DNA of 6,832 nucleotides from an uncultured Pseudomonadota bacterium (lineage in GTDB: Bacteria > Pseudomonadota > Gammaproteobacteria > Burkholderiales > SG8-39). Below the pieces are notes generated by a model. The model was not told the DNA's origin, did not search any database, and saw nothing but the letters and a program-made list of their open reading frames with translations. The stretch is taken from NCBI GenBank assembly GCA_903864555.1, contig CAIPGJ010000489.1:1-6832 (forward strand), read 5' to 3'. This document shows positions 6,617-6,832 of this stretch, in pieces (the stretch's first letter is position 1; each line of letters begins with the position of its first letter). The translations under genes were made by a program, and so were the position numbers.

Positions 6617-6666
6617 TGGCCGTTGGGAGGGGCCATGCGGCTTTCCGCACAAATTAGGAAGTTACG

Positions 6667-6683
6667 TTGGCGACTTTATTAAC
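6667..6683 (-). repeat. TnsB-type binding site, outermost copy
   Basis: Read on the minus strand this is GTTAATAAAGTCGCCAA, starting 15 bp inside the inferred terminus. The core AATAAAGTC is the same as in the TnsB sites of Tn7 as I recall them. It is identical to the copy at 6547-6563. Confidence 0.85.
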
Positions 6684-6698
6684 GACGGACAACCAACA

Positions 6699-6703
6699 GC
6701 GGC
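6699..6703. other. Predicted 5-bp target-site duplication (GCGGC)
   Basis: Tn7-like elements duplicate 5 bp of target. If the end is at 6698, the duplicated bases are GCGGC, centred about 24 bp from the glmS stop codon, as expected for attTn7. The partner copy would be beyond the far end, outside the window, so this is a prediction. Confidence 0.55.
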
Positions 6704-6718
6704 GAACCCTGTCGCCGC
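6699..6718 (-). terminator. glmS terminator hairpin, cut at its base by the transposon
   Basis: A perfect 7-bp stem (GCGGCGA / TCGCCGC) encloses a 6-base loop, starting 6 bp after the glmS stop in the direction of transcription. No T-tract follows; the next bases read TGTTGGTTGT, which is the inferred transposon terminus. Tn7 also inserts in the glmS terminator region. Confidence 0.75.
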
Positions 6719-6724
6719 GAGCGC

Positions 6725-6832
<108 letters not shown>

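Larger units (their letters stand above)
1..6698. mobile_element. Tn7-like transposon, glmS-proximal portion (left part outside window)
   Basis: The segment carries a TnsB C-terminus, TnsC, TniQ/TnsD pieces and cargo, and abuts the 3' end of glmS. The right boundary is placed at 6698 because the sequence there ends in ACA (TGT when read inward), as in Tn7. It lies 26 bases from the glmS stop codon and follows three repeated TnsB-type sites. Unlike Tn7, where tnsABCDE run as one operon inward from the glmS-proximal end, here tnsB-tnsC point toward glmS, the tnsD pieces point away from it, and cargo lies between. The other end, tnsA and most of tnsB are not in view. The element call is confident; the exact base of the boundary is inferred. 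Confidence 0.93.

Noticed and set aside
6689..6691. Alternative transposon terminus at the ACA of 6689-6691
   Set aside because: It would be 33 bases from the glmS stop, against 26 for the ACA at 6696-6698, which fits attTn7 spacing better and abuts the terminator stem exactly.

Overview
The window holds the glmS-proximal part of a Tn7-like transposon in a GC-rich bacterium, plus the last codons of the host glmS gene. The transposon call rests on a TnsB C-terminus, a complete TnsC ATPase, TniQ/TnsD proteins, three repeats carrying the Tn7-type TnsB-site core AATAAAGTC, and a terminal ACA about 26 bp beyond the glmS stop codon, which is the classic attTn7 position. The host lineage cannot be named from this sequence. 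TnsA, the bulk of TnsB, and the far transposon end lie outside the window to the left. There is no CRISPR array, cas gene or tnsE in view.

Layout: 1-722 is the C-terminal part of tnsB (+). 726-2120 is tnsC (+), three bases after tnsB. Everything from 2127 to 6513 is on the minus strand, convergent with tnsC. In order of transcription it runs: a TniQ-domain protein (6513-5356); a proline-rich membrane protein (5224-4619); the DNA-binding C-terminal half of TnsD (4611-3799); a single-pass membrane protein (3771-3133); and a membrane-anchored Mrr-type nuclease with a C-terminal zinc finger (3125-2127). 6514-6698 is the transposon end with its TnsB sites. 6699-6718 is the glmS terminator hairpin. 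6725-6832 is the 3' end of glmS.

How the parts work together: TnsB (transposase) and TnsC (AAA+ regulator) form the core, and a TnsD-type protein targets the element to glmS. The most unusual point is that TnsD is encoded in two pieces. The TniQ/zinc-finger half and the helix-turn-helix/target-binding half are separate genes with an unrelated membrane-protein gene between them. Both halves look intact as domains, so they may act as a two-subunit target selector, although a recently broken gene is also possible. The membrane proteins and the nuclease are best read as cargo, possibly a defence module lodged between tnsC and the TnsD genes. Sampled stretches of the two membrane-protein genes are near 48% GC, against about 70% in a sampled stretch of tniQ.

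Two exact direct repeats support a history of modular rearrangement. A 17-bp repeat brackets the nuclease gene. A 15-bp repeat lies exactly 11 bp before the tniQ start codon and exactly 11 bp before an in-frame GTG in the TnsD C-terminal gene.
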